DNA from: Berberis thunbergii
Lineage: Eukaryota > Streptophyta > Magnoliopsida > Ranunculales > Berberidaceae
Direction of reading: 5' to 3'
DNA: 64,000 nucleotides
Assembly (NCBI GenBank): GCA_003290165.1
Contig: QNQO01005785.1
Location: 1,116,001-1,180,000, forward strand
Under the pieces are notes generated by a model, which had not been told where the DNA came from, did not search any database, and saw only the letters and a program-made list of their open reading frames with translations. The translations under genes and the position numbers were made by a program. This document shows, piece by piece, positions 46,201-57,349 of the stretch (positions within the stretch are counted from its first letter, which is position 1; every line of letters starts with the position of its first letter).

Positions 46201-47962
46201 GGTTTGCAACTAATCCTTTCTTTCTTGCTAGGAAACTATCAGCTAACAGGAAGGCCTCACACAAAGGTTTTGTGCCCCTCTAGATATCTTCCAGAACGAT
46301 ATTGTGGAGCCCAAGTTAATTTTGATTACCATACCCCTCCAGAAACCCTTTGATACCGGGCTTATAAGTTATAACATATTACAATGTCACGAGGTTGTGA
46401 ATTGTCACATGCTTATGTATAGCTTGATTTGGTTAGTTAGCCGGAAAAATGTCATAATTGCTTATTTTTCATTTTATTTTATTTTTACTTTAGATTATTT
46501 GTAATGGTTTGATGAACTTCTTAGGAAAATTATTTTTTGTTTATCTCATTTCATTTGGGTGACAGGGAGGGCAGTCACCTTGACCTTGTCACTTCTTTCG
46601 CTTTCTGCCACTTAATATCTGAATACATTTACACAGTTACTATATTGAAGTCATGTTCAACAATCACTGAAAAATAGTGTCTCTATATTCCTATGCAGTT
46701 AAAATAACGTTATAATGCCGATATAACTCTGATATAACGTTTAACGGGGGTGAGCCGTTACGTTATGACATTATCATTTTTTGTATCACGACTTTGATAT
46801 AACGCTGTTATATTGCCGTTATTGAGATAACGGTTATTGAAAATAACGTCGTTATAACTTTCTTTTTATTCTAATATATAAAAAGAATTCACTCATTTCA
46901 TTCTCGATCGAAGAAGAAGGATCAGAGCTCACTGTCGCCAATCGACAGAGAACCAAACCTCGACGGTTGACAGAGACCGAGAGAAGGGAAGAAGACAAAG
47001 AGTTGATCACACTCTCTATTGCGATCTACTCTCATACGAAGGGAAGATGTTTTTTTTTATTAATGTTTCAATTTTTTGAATTTAATGTTATGAACATGAT
47101 TTACTTTTTGTCTTTATAATACATCAATACTTTGTGGGGGTATTAAAAATATATTTAACAAAATATTCCGTTATATTATATTATATCCCGTTATAACCTA
47201 TAACACTCCTGAACCGTTATGGGTTCGTTATCCGTTTTAACTGAGTAGCTATACTCTATAGTGTATACTTTTGTAAATGTTTTATAAGAGACAAAATACA
47301 GGTTTAAGGTAAACAAAGTAAAATAGAAAAGCAAATAACAATGTGGACCTAAATGCCTAATGATATCTGATTCTGAGGTTATGTATGATGTTTCATTTGA
47401 CACCAGAAGGCACTAATTACACTATTTATTCTGATTAAGTTCTCAATAACATTTGTTGGTACAGGTATAAAGCATGGGGTGCTCTTTTAGGCCAACGATT
47501 GGCTGAGAGAGATGTCATTGTGGCATGCATAGATTACAGGTGATTTAAAATGCATACATTCATTTACATGTATGTCAACCTGGAAAATTTGAAATATAGG
47601 CCACCAACTTTTGATCCTTCAGACTTTGTGGCACAGTTTTCCAAACTTTATATGTCCAAAAAATTGTTTTCTTTTGTTGTCAGTAGTACATTTATTTTTA
47701 TTTTTATTCTCATCACGTAAACAGCTACATTTGTCCATTTAATATCATAATATGTCTGTTTCTTTTTAAAATTATATTTCATGGTTGACATGGGTATGCA
47801 GAAACTTTCCTCAAGGAACCATTAGTGATATGGTAAAAGATGTTTCCCAAGGGATTTCATACGTTTGCAATAACATTGCTGAATATGGAGGTGATCCTAA
47901 TAGGTATCGGCTTTTTTCTTTTCTTTTTATGTGGATTTTATTATTATTATTATTATTATTAA

Positions 47963-48012
<50 letters not shown>

Positions 48013-51000
48013 ATATTATTTTGTTTGTAACATTCTATTGTTTAATGTATGTTCATTCATATAGGATCTATTTAATGGGGCAGTCAGCTGGTGCACATAT
48101 AGCTGCTTGTGCTCTTGTAGAGCAGGCAATCAAGGAAGCCGGTGAAGCGGAGTCAATTTCTTGGAGCGTGTCCCAAATAAAAACTTATTTTGGTATATCT
48201 GGAGGGTAAATATTCATTGGTGCCAATATTGGATGGAAAAATTTTAATTTTCTAACTCCGGTATAAATCGAAACTAGATGAGGCTAGTTATAGAGTTTCT
48301 TGAAGCATGCCTGAGATGCTAATTTTGATTTGTTTGTGTTTATATTTGGTGCCACAAATTAATTTTGAAATTATTTGTCTGGTCTTAAAGATTTAGGGCA
48401 AGTAGATGAGACTTATAACATAATTGCTACTTCCCTAGACTATTAAGAAATATCGTGGAACATGTTATCAAGCAGGGGTACATACCAATTTTCCTGTTGC
48501 TGTAACCAGACATTCATCAGTATGATGATGGTTGCTCATCAAACAGGCTTAGGGATACTTCGCCTTTTCATTGAAATGGTCAGTTAAACCGAGGCCACCA
48601 TGTTTTACCAAACTTGATTTCTAAATATTTGGCTTATCTGAGATTCTACAGTACTGCTTCAATATAACTTTTATAAAGTTTTCGGTCCCATTTGATCTAG
48701 TCATCTTATGCAGGGCTAGGTGATCTAGTGATAGATATCACATATACAAGATTTATGGAAAGTGAGGAACATTCTGGATCTCCCATACCATAATTAATGT
48801 GTAGCAAGTTTTGGGGCTACAAATTTTAGAAATAGTTTGAGTTTTCGTTGATGTCATATTTATGATTATGACATTTTTAGTTGGGGAAGTGGAGTGTGAT
48901 TAAAATTTCGATTAGACAAGGAGGCATAGTCCCAGACAACTGTTTCAACACTCATCAAGATAGATCATCCATCAGAAAATAATTCTGGTTCCTGCTTGGT
49001 GTTGACTGACATATTTATCCATTGCCTCTATGTGGGTCTTTCTGCTTTTTGTGATTGTAGTAAATGTGTTTGGGACTATTTACATTTTTCTCGGGATACT
49101 GGATCTTTCTGCTTTTTGTGATTGTAATAAACATGTTTGGGACTATTTGTGTTTGTCTTTAGAATATAGTTTCACAGTGGTCTGCAATTCTAATGATCCT
49201 TTTCTACTCTTTTAACAGGTACAACATATCTAATTTAGTTGATCACTTCCATGGGCGAGGTTTATATCGTTCCATCTTTCTCAGGTACTACTTCGTAGAT
49301 AGCTCTAGATATCTGTAATCTTGCATTCTCTTTTACCTGTCACGTCTTTCATTTCATGGAACTGATGGCTCAAAAGGTCATAACAGCATAATGGAAGGAA
49401 ACCAAGGATTGCGGCAATTTTCTCCAGAAATAAGGGTGGAGGACCCTAAGGCTAAAAATGCAGTCTCTTTATTACCTCGCATTGTCCTGTTACATGGAAC
49501 TGCAGATTACTCCATACCATCTGACACAAGGTACTTTTCTCTCCTGATGAACTCAAAATATAATTTGATACCATTTCAAATGTGAATTCACTGTTCATAC
49601 ATGTTCTGGAAGCAATTTGGCGTAAAAGTTTTTCTTTTCTATGGCACATGGTAAACAAAGGCTGTAAGGGGCACCACCCTCAATTAAAATAATACAAAGC
49701 AACCCGAGGGGCAGCCAAACAAGGATCACGTAATGAAGATAACTAGAAGAAAATACACCCAAACCAATGGACCAGATGCGAAATCTAGACATGTTAATGG
49801 TATAATCATCCGATAGCCCGATAACATAATGGAGTAAATATGAATTTGAGCATATCCAATCCGATTCCAAAATATATAATTTATATTTTATATTTTTATG
49901 AGTACTATATATATATATATATACTTCTTGCTTCTTGAAAATACTGTATAATCTTTGATCACTCTAAAAGCTTAAGTTGTTAGCTAAGGCAGTTGTTTCA
50001 TATATCAAGTAGTAGGCAGGGTCATGGGCTACAGACTAGGGAAGTACATACTTAATAATGAATAACAATTTGACAAAAAGAAAGTTTACAAATAAAAGAA
50101 ATCGGATCAAATTATCTGATCAGGGCCGATAAGGTAACAAATTGGGTATGGATTTGATTATTTATAAGCTGTTGTCGTCTTATCAGATCGGATTAAACTT
50201 TTTTCCTTATCGGATCGAATTCAAGTTGATCTGCTTCATATCCGATCCATTACAAGTTTATCGAAATCTAATTAAAATATGTGTGATCCAGTGACTAATG
50301 ATTATGCTAAAAGTTCTCGGAATATTAAATTGGTTGACCTAGATTTAAGGCGTCAAAAACTTCGATATTAGAAAATTGGGCCTAGCTTGATGGTTTTGTC
50401 GATGCATCGACCATACGTAATTGAAATGAAAAAAAGCCCCCGTCTACATTTCCAGACAGGTTTGAAATAAGATTATGGTTGAGATGTACTTGACCAAAAA
50501 AAGGGATATTCTTGCCTAGACAAGTCTTCTTTTGTAAAATCCACCACCATCCCTATCCTCGTCATCTGTGGATTCCCCCCACCCGCGCACTTTCTACTCT
50601 CCTCTCTTGTTCATTCTCTTGTCTAGGTCTAACTTATTAATAATCTTCAATTTATGCTAATTAAATAATCAATCATAATAAGTAAAAACTTGACACAATT
50701 TTAGAAAAACCAATCGAACATATTTTTGAAACTCAAAAACTCCTTTTTGAAACAAATAATACATTTTAGAAACATGGACTCAAACTAGGATACATGGGTA
50801 GATGAGCTTAAACCTCATCATAGGTTCGAAACTTATGACACAAAGTCAAGCCCAATACAATGGTTTGTTCAAATTGGGAACTTGGATTGAACCCTAAGTT
50901 CGAACTTGAAATTGTACTGATTTTTTTAGATTTTTCAAATAATGTTTGGAAAACTTTGATATTTTATAACATATTCATGAAATATTTTTCCTTAAAAAAT

Positions 51001-52787
51001 ATCCACATTGTTTATTGATAAAATTGAGCTTTTGTTAAGCCTCCTCAAAACACTAAAGATACCTAATTTCTGGAATCTGAAGGTTCTGATCCGCTTCTAC
51101 TCTTTAGCTTGAATCTTCCCCATACTTGATCATGGATATGTTGATATATTGAGACACAAAATTGAAAAAAAAATAGCAAAATCTAGAGTTACAACTCCAT
51201 CGCTCGTCTTGATATTCCATTGGTTCAAATGAAAACAAAGATCGAGAGATGCCCATTTCTCTCTGTCGCTGTTATCTCTTCCCAGAATGGTCCCTCCCCT
51301 TGCACCCACAATCGCTTCTCCCACCCAAATTGAAATATCTGGGATATATCCATGATTTGGATCCATTTATTGTTGATATATCCAGAACATACCCTAAAAA
51401 CCCTAACCCTAAATTCTCTAAAAAGGGAAAAAAATAAAAATAAAATTAAAAAAATCAGAGAAGGCAAAAAGAAAGAGGTTTGACTGAACTTGGAGTGCTC
51501 ATGTTTCTCAGTTCCAGTCTTCATGAATTTCTTGTTTCTACATTAAAAAATACTACTATCGGCATAGGATAGCTATTAGCCTATTTTACACGCCGTTAGC
51601 AGCTAGTTATGTTTGTTTTGTTTTGTGCAGCAAATCTTTTGCTGATGCTCTTCGTAGAGTTGGAGTTCAAGTCGAATTGATCTTATACAAATGGAAAACT
51701 CACACAGATTTGTTTCTTCAGGTATGCGAAGGCTCCCTTCATCTTATTTGGCTTAGTTGTGATTTCTCAATTAAAAGTTTTGCTCTTCTTTAATCTGGAT
51801 ATTTTAATATCAAAAGGCAATGGGCATATCTTTCAACATCCCTTGTTCCTGTATTCCCCTGCTAAAATCATCCATAGTCTTTGCTAAACAATATTTGAGA
51901 ACTGACTTTCCATTCATAGACGTTTAACAAATTTGGAAATGCAAAAAAGTTGTATAGAAATTCAACAGAAGTTTATAAAACAAAGAAAGGATATGAAGTT
52001 CCAGACTTTGTTCGCCTGATGGGATACAATTTGAAAATTTTCCCATTGACAAGACAAAAAATGAAACTCCCTCCTATAGGAATTATTGACAGACCCACAT
52101 TTCCAGTTTAAGCAACTCACGACTGTGATCAATCTCTTTCCTTATCATAGTTTGAAACTGCAACCAGAGGCTTAAGGAAACACTAGTTGTGGATGCTCTG
52201 ATAGGGTTTATGTAGAAACATTTTGAATGGAAAAAGGAGTAGTCTTTGTATGTTTCTCAGTCTTTGCTTTCTTGGTTATTTTCTTGGAGAGTAGTCTTTG
52301 TTTGTTTCTCAGTCGTTGCTTTGGTATTTTCTTCCCTGCCAAGCTGATCAGCTCAAAGTTTCTCAATCATTACACTGATTGCTTAATTGCTGAGCACTTT
52401 ACAGCAATTGGAATTATATTTATGCGAGTGCAGTGATGAAATTGTGCAGTGTTTTGTATGTTGTACACTTTGAAGACTGAGCTACTTTAGCCAAACACAG
52501 TCCAAGAACAGATAAATCTTGATGATAACTAAATTTAGATGCAAAGAAATGGCTGGAAATTGCTATCAAGAATTTGTTTTTGGTATCATTCTGTAACATT
52601 TGTTATTCTTGTCATGGAACTGCAGGATCCTTTGAGAGGTGGGAAAGATGAGCTGCTAGAAGATATACTTGGATTTATTCATGAGGGCGATATTGCAGCT
52701 CTAGCCAAAGATGCTGTGGCATCTCCAAGAAAACGCCTAGTTCCCGAAATCATGCTGCAATCAGCTTGCAGAATTAGCCCCTTCTGA
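36208..52787 (+). CDS. ICME: Isoprenylcysteine alpha-carbonyl methylesterase (ICME), 11 exons, 437 aa
   Basis: Exons are 36208-36512, 36586-36662, 36737-36806, 37060-37140, 47465-47539, 47802-47903, 48065-48205, 49219-49284, 49387-49530, 51631-51721 and 52626-52787 (TGA). All junctions are GT-AG and keep the frame. The N-terminus is hydrophilic. Hydrophobic spans follow ([19 protein letters not shown] and YYYFFS), then an alpha/beta-hydrolase domain. That domain has the oxyanion-type motif TGGAWIIG, the nucleophile elbow [10 protein letters not shown], an acidic-residue segment [11 protein letters not shown] and the histidine in KTHTD. The order and length match plant ICME. The family is membrane-bound (ER/Golgi) and removes the carboxyl methyl ester of farnesyl- or geranylgeranyl-cysteine proteins. 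In Arabidopsis it is linked to abscisic-acid responses. Intron 4 is expanded to 10.3 kb by transposons. No coding defect was seen. Confidence 0.95.
37163..37204. repeat. (AT)n microsatellite
   Basis: About 21 AT units near the 5' end of ICME intron 4. Confidence 0.95.
37447..40907 (-). mobile_element. hAT transposon, 3.46 kb, with 8-bp TSD
   Basis: The ends are CAAGGATGCACGGACTC and the complement CTGGGATGCACCGACTC. They are flanked by the 8-bp target duplication ATTTCAAG (37439-37446 and 40908-40915). Subterminal regions carry repeated CGTGTCC and GACTCGG words, typical transposase-binding clusters. The interior encodes a BED/DUF659/hATC transposase on the - strand. It sits in ICME intron 4, opposite in sense to the gene. 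Confidence 0.95.
37955..40541 (-). pseudogene. hAT transposase (BED finger, DUF659, hATC dimerisation), recently broken
   Basis: A short first exon (40520-40541, MASSSTP…) ends at a CAG|GTACGT donor. The BED zinc finger follows (40010-39786; [10 protein letters not shown]…LKHHLL). Next is the catalytic DUF659 part (39638-38508; [45 protein letters not shown]). After an intron (about 38410-38487) comes the hATC dimerisation region (38395-37955; [37 protein letters not shown]). Two lesions are visible. One is a one-base loss in an A-run (38531-38534 on +) before the [10 protein letters not shown] block. The other is a TGA at about 37953 where the family usually has tryptophan (after DETRM). Otherwise the frame is well preserved. 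Confidence 0.9.
40916..41830. other. ICME intron 4 spacer, nothing recognised
   Basis: AT-rich intronic sequence. It contains a small direct duplication: GGTTATAACGGGTTAAAGTG and its near-copy about 50 bp later (near 40980-41040). Confidence 0.4.
41843..42804. mobile_element. Non-autonomous MULE-like element with long inverted ends
   Basis: The arms of about 85-100 bp are complementary. The left begins GGCGTCGACTATTTGGCACC, and the right, read in reverse complement, begins GGCAGCGATTATTTGGCACC. The flanking 9-mers TTTTGATAT (41834-41842) and TTTTTATAT (42805-42813) look like a 9-bp target duplication with one mismatch. Long inverted ends plus 9 bp fit the Mutator superfamily. The interior is purine/pyrimidine-biased (CTTCTTCTCC type) and contains an (AAC)n run. 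No transposase is present. Captured gene sequence is possible but unproven. Confidence 0.75.
42815..43760 (-). pseudogene. LINE ORF2 C-terminal fragment
   Basis: Across frames the - strand shows the plant LINE C-terminus. There is a region of the [21 protein letters not shown] type (about 43520-43580). The zinc-binding domain follows ([29 protein letters not shown], in part, about 43120-43200). Next are [12 protein letters not shown] (about 43020-43055) and a tail. It has several frame breaks and no RT core. It abuts the MULE-like element. Confidence 0.75.
43761..45700. other. ICME intron 4 spacer
   Basis: No gene was recognised. At 44640-44765 the words CTTGATACTTGATG and TGTATG(C/T)(C/T)TGA recur several times, giving a short degenerate repeat. 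Confidence 0.4.
45700..46270 (-). pseudogene. Second LINE ORF2 C-terminal fragment
   Basis: The - strand contains [16 protein letters not shown], then NLWGKIWN, then the zinc-binding pattern [16 protein letters not shown]…[15 protein letters not shown] in shifted frames. This matches the reverse-transcriptase zinc-binding C-terminus of plant LINEs. It is a different copy from that at 42815-43760. Confidence 0.7.
46691..47248. mobile_element. MITE family 1, copy 2 (558 bp)
   Basis: The ends are CTATGCAGTTAAAA and TTTTAACTGAGTAG. The interior is homologous to 26603-27145. The flanking 8-mers CTATATTC (46683-46690) and CTATACTC (47249-47256) differ at one base and suggest an 8-bp, hAT-type target duplication. 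It is in ICME intron 4. Confidence 0.8.
47938..48018. repeat. (TTA)n microsatellite
   Basis: A run of about 26 TTA/ATT units, with one AAA interruption, in ICME intron 6. Confidence 0.95.
49531..51630. other. ICME intron 9 (2.1 kb), repeat-like but unassigned
   Basis: The part at about 49800-50290 is rich in GGATCGGATT/AATCCGATCC words, resembling the GATCGG-rich non-autonomous elements of plants. Ends were not resolved. The rest shows no gene. Confidence 0.35.
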
Positions 52788-53500
52788 TCTCGTTATAATT
52801 TATTGGGTTAGAGTCCCACCTTTCAAAATGTTTAAAGTAAACCTTTATATATATATATTATTTTATTTTTTTTCGTTTAGACATAGTGGTAAAAGCCTAA
52901 AAATGCTTCATTCATCAGTTGGAGCCAGCAGATTGAATGGTGGTTTGCCTCGTGGTTGTGATTGTGGACTAAGGCTGGCCATAGTTTTCTGCCTTTCTGT
53001 ATCTTTGGTTGAAAGACCCTACAATGAATGCTACTTACCCTAGTGTTCTACATGTTCTTGTCACTTTTACCATTTCAAGATCAAAATAATTACAGCCAAA
53101 TATGCCAGGGAATGTTTACATGCCAAAGGTATAACTGTATAAGCAATTGATGGCATTGCCTTCTCTCTACAGAATTACTCTAAATATACTAGGGAATGTC
53201 ACGGGAAATTGCAAAATAAAGAAGAGAAGGGAAATGTATTATTTGAATATGCAGTAAATTTGTGTTCATCTCTTCGAACTTTTTGAAATTGGTTTTGTGG
53301 CAGGAAGTGATATGTTTTTCAATTTTTTTTGTCATCACCAATTGCAAGTCAAAATGTTTTGCCCTCTTCCACACTTCGATTGTTTACTCAAAAGATTTTT
53401 ATTTCGTTATTACTTATTTTTTCTTCTTCTGAGACAGACAAATCCGACACTCGTAGAAGATAGGGGTGGTTCTTTGAATGAAATTTAATGATAATAATAA
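52788..53500 (+). other. ICME 3' flank
   Basis: AT-rich 3' region following the TGA at 52785-52787. No second gene was recognised before the target duplication of the next element at 53501. Confidence 0.4.
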
Positions 53501-54446
53501 GTTACTGTAACAAACAATGGATGCAACACCTCACTGCTCTTAAAAGATTGCAATTTGGCATTGCGATCAAGAATTAGTAGAACGATAGGAAACCAGTGAC
53601 AGGCAGAGAGAAGAAGACTACTTCAACATGATTGCCCACGTTCCGGATGTTAATCTCAGTGAATCAATTGACTTTTGGATGTAGTGAATCCCTTTGGCAA
53701 GTGAGTTTTAGTTCTGCGATGCAGAATAAGGTTTGGTAGATCTGAGTCTTCGTTGTCTCTTCTTCTTCGTCGTTCTTTCGAAGGGCGAGGCAGATCTGAG
53801 GAGGGCGTCGCAGATCTGAGGCGGGCGATGCACATTTGCGTGTTTGTGTCTTCATCGGTCTTAAGAGAGTAAGATCTGAGGAGGGCATCGCAGATCTGAG
53901 GAGGGCGTCGCAGATCTGGCAGGGAGCAGTTCTGATCTTCTAGGAGGGAACCACCATCCATCGAATGTATCTGGTCGAGGCGATGTATGAGATGCTCTGA
54001 GGCGATTTTGGAGGGCAGTTTGGGTATTTTTCTTATTTTTTGTATCTTTTAATCCCAGCCGTTCCATGTTCCAGGGAGTCCATCTGGTCCATTGATTACT
54101 GCGCCGTTTTGGGCAAACCCTAGCCAGTGCCGTTTCGGCTCCCAGACGGTATCCAGCCGTTTCGGCTCCTTGCCGGTATATCGCTGCTCGGGTGATCTCT
54201 CGACACGGCGCGACCTTGTGTTGGTCCAGGCAGCGACATTGGAGAACAGATCGGTTCTCTTTACACCGAAATCGATCTGTTACGATCTAGTCTGATTCGA
54301 TCCGGTGGCTGATTCTGGCCGTGCCGGTCTGTTACACCCACGGTTTGTTTCATGCTGCCGTTCCGGTAACTGATACGATTTTCACTGATCCGCTACAGTC
54401 CCAGTTTGTTTATCGGTTTTTGGCTGCACAATTTTTTCTAGATGTG

Positions 54447-56647
54447 ATGACGGCACCTGCCGCCAGCCCCACACCAACTGGTCCCGGTCATGGGGGAATC
54501 CCGACCGAAAACCCAAAGCCTTCTTTTGCCCAGATACTGGGTAAGATTTTGATTGATGACATTGCCGAAACTCAGGTCGAAGGCACCCGCTTCCGTAAGG
54601 AGGGGGCTCCAGCTATTGGAATCACGGCATCCGATGAGGTCCGTGGGGAAGCTTTTATGGAAAAACATGTCATTGTTCTCAAATTCTCTAGCTACCGACC
54701 GACTTTGACAGATATTCGCGACTCCATCCACAGAACTTGGGGCATTTTGGGAGATTTCTCTTTGGGTTTGTTGAATCAAAGACATGTGCTAGTACGACTT
54801 CAGTCGGAGGTAGAGGCAAAGAAAGTTCTGTCGCGGGACTCATTCTTGATTCGAGGAGTTCGATTTAAAGCATTCCGCTGGCATGATGGATTCAGCTTGA
54901 AGGAGGATCCAATTTCGGTACCACTATGGGTAGAGTTACCTAACCTTCCTTTACATTTATTTCATCCTCCTATTTTAAAGGCTATTGTGAACTCTTTTGG
55001 CGGTTATTTGCGGATGGATGACCATACTCGTTGTCTCACTCGACCAGGTTTTGCCCGTGTATGTGTGGAGATGTCTTTAGCGGAGAGATTACCAAATCGA
55101 GTTTGGATCGATAGGGCCAATAACAGAGGCTTCTGGCAGCAAATTGAATATCCGGGTTTCAAATATTGCGACTATTGTTCCTTGATAGGCCATCAAGAGG
55201 CTTTTTGCAGGAAAAATTTGGTCTCAAGGCAAGTGGGGGAGTTCCTGACTCAGGTAAAGCTGAGAAGTTGGTCAAGCCGCCTGTTGAACACAAATCTTTT
55301 AAACAACAATATGTCCCCGTGCTCAAACACGCTAATCTTGACCGTCCTGCGGTTGGCCCGAGTGGCGCTAAGAACAGTCAGGGGGAAGAATTGGTTGAAG
55401 ACACTGGGGAAACGAGGCCGGTGGCCCATGTTCTGGTCAAGATAGAGTTGTCAAATAAATTTGTTTCGCTTATGGATAACATTGCTAATGATGAGAATGA
55501 GCAGATGGTTCATGTGGGTGTGAGTGGATCAAAAAATAGTAAAGGCAAGGAGATTCCGGAGGGAGTCGTGGAGACCAAGACGGGGGCAACTGATCCAGGA
55601 AAGGTGGTTTTGTCAAACACCTTTGAGGCTCTAATGGAGAATACTGAGGAAGAAGAGGATGCTCTAACGGATTTTCAAACAACGGGTCAGAAATTAGAGC
55701 ATGATCAAACCGGGGTCAAATCCGAATCTACGGAGGAATGCCTATTAGAGGCGGGGTATACAACTTCAGAGATTGATCAGGTTCTTGGACACCACCCAAA
55801 GCTGACTCCAAATGATAAGGATGTCAATCCGGAATCAAAGAGTACCCTTTCTAATCACGCGGCGGCGTCGCAAACTGTTAGTGAAATTCAGGTTGGGCAG
55901 CTTGTTTCAGGTGTGAAAAAGGTGTCCGGGCACTCGGTGATGTCTCCGTCAGGTGTGCTAATGCACAAAGCCGAGGAAACGCAGTCTCAAACCGCACAGA
56001 ATGGGCTGTCTCAGCCAACCAACAGCACCGAAACAGGGGAGCATGCGCTCTGTTTCGGTCCAGCAGAGGTGGTTCCAGGAACTGTCGCAGCTGGAGTTCT
56101 TTCTCCCGTCCGCGAATCAGGTCACTTTCCTCGAACTGGTTCGATTAAGAAGCCGTCTAGTGCTGATGTCACACAGGAAATACAGGCTGACTTACAAGTA
56201 CCAACTGCTGCGATCCAGACAGCAGGCGCTGAAACAGATCAGCAGGCAGAGTTTGGGTTGTTGGATGATTGTAGGGATGATTGTAGGGATGCAGGTTACT
56301 CGCTCAAAGGGATTGAAACAACGATTCAGGCTGCGGATTCAGACGCTGAAGTAGCAGCGGAGCCAGGTCTGTCTACCCCCATATCTAACTCCGAGGAAAA
56401 CCAAATGCAAGTAGTGGAGGTACTTCGCGCGATCGCTGGTTACGGAGGACTGGGGGAAGATCCCACAACGCTCATGGCTTGCCTAACACCCCAAAACGTT
56501 AAGGCTGTGCAGTCAGCAATTGCACGAATAGGCATGGAGGCAGTGGTTGCTGAATTTCAAACTTCACTTGAAAAGGAAGCAGCAAAGGCGAGGCAAAACA
56601 CTAGTGAAAAGAACGAGAGGTTACCACAATACAGACTCCCACGGTAG
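54447..56647 (+). pseudogene. LINE ORF1 (DUF4283 RNA-binding domain plus CCHC knuckle), one frameshift
   Basis: The chosen ATG at 54447 (MTAPAASPT…) begins a Pro/Gly-rich lead-in. A DUF4283-type domain follows at about residues 70-180 (HVIVLKFSSYRPTLTDIR, PISVPLWVELPNLPLHLF, LTRPGFARVCVEM). Then comes a CCHC knuckle CDYCSLIGHQEAFC near residue 245. In an A-run at 55212-55216 the frame shifts to a second long open frame (to 56647). That frame encodes a hydrophilic, Glu/Gln/Thr/Ser-rich tail with coiled-coil-like stretches. In plant LINEs this protein binds element RNA. Apart from the frameshift (and a possible second near 56630), the frame is open for about 2.2 kb. Confidence 0.85.
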
Positions 56648-56706
56648 ATGTTCCTCGAAGGTCTTCTCGAAGCAAGAAGTCAAATCCTAAATTCAGGTAA
56701 CTCCTG

Positions 56707-57108
56707 ATGATAATACAAGTAGAATGCAAATGTTTATTAGAACCTTGTATGGATGCTAGATTAGTGCTAGCATTCAATGGTTTTTATATCAGGATTCATT
56801 GTGGTTCGTATCCTTACGACGACTTCTCGTACATCCTGGGGCCCACATTAGGTATAAACCACGTCATGAGCGTGATTAAATGTTTGATTGGTACTTATGA
56901 GGAAGACAAGTTATGGCAGGTCTATCATGCAACTTCTTTAGTAGCAGAACACTTTGCAGGGTTACTCCCCAACTTGGAGACGGTGATTCTAGAACTAATT
57001 AGGTTCTTAGGTGTAGATTTTAAGCAAGTTTTTTGTCCTGTGGATGATGTAACGAGTGAATGTAAGAGTGATTGTAACTCATTTCTAAGGTTCGGGGATC
57101 CTAAATAA
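56707..57108 (+). CDS. Unidentified 133-aa ORF at the 3' end of the ORF1-only LINE
   Basis: The frame starts MIIQVECKCLLEP and ends NSFLRFGDPK, just before the poly-A tail. It is neither low-complexity nor recognisably reverse transcriptase. Cysteines are scattered but form no clear zinc motif. It lies where LINE ORF2 would begin and end, so it may be the residual 3' end of ORF2 after an internal deletion, a novel accessory ORF, or chance. No function is claimed. Confidence 0.35.
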   Translation: MIIQVECKCLLEPCMDARLVLAFNGFYIRIHCGSYPYDDFSYILGPTLGINHVMSVIKCLIGTYEEDKLWQVYHATSLVAEHFAGLLPNLETVILELIRFLGVDFKQVFCPVDDVTSECKSDCNSFLRFGDPK

Positions 57109-57349
57109 CCCCGCTCGTTTTTATTTAAAAAAAAAAAAAAAAAAAGTTACTGTAACAAACTGTAATGGCCAATTTCGTCACATAGAAACCACAAAAATTA
57201 AGTACATTGGCTTTGATACAACTAGGGGTTGGGGTTTATTTGAAAATGTTATTGATTCCCGCGGCCCTATTTTTTAGTCTCACACATATACTCTATTAAA
57301 AATGAAAAGGAGCGAAAGCTTACATACAAAATGCAAATTTGGTAAATAA

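Larger units (their letters stand above)
53516..57145 (+). mobile_element. LINE-derived, ORF1-only retroelement with poly-A and 15-bp TSD
   Basis: The element lies between two copies of GTTACTGTAACAAAC (53501-53515 and 57146-57160) and ends in a poly-A tail (57127-57145). These are hallmarks of target-primed reverse transcription by LINE machinery. It carries a full LINE ORF1 (DUF4283 and zinc knuckle) but no endonuclease or reverse transcriptase. The 5' part (53780-53935) contains short tandem repeats of CAGATCTGAGGAGGGCGTCG type. Both ends seem original, so the missing ORF2 reflects internal loss or a non-autonomous lineage, not 5' truncation. Confidence 0.85.

Noticed and set aside
47785..48209. 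Frames ending in long Tyr or Leu/Ile runs
   Set aside because: They are ICME exons 6 and 7 read into the (TTA)n microsatellite of the intron.
51394..51414. AACCCTAACCCTAAA telomere-like motif
   Set aside because: It is only about two units in an ICME intron, too short to indicate an interstitial telomere.
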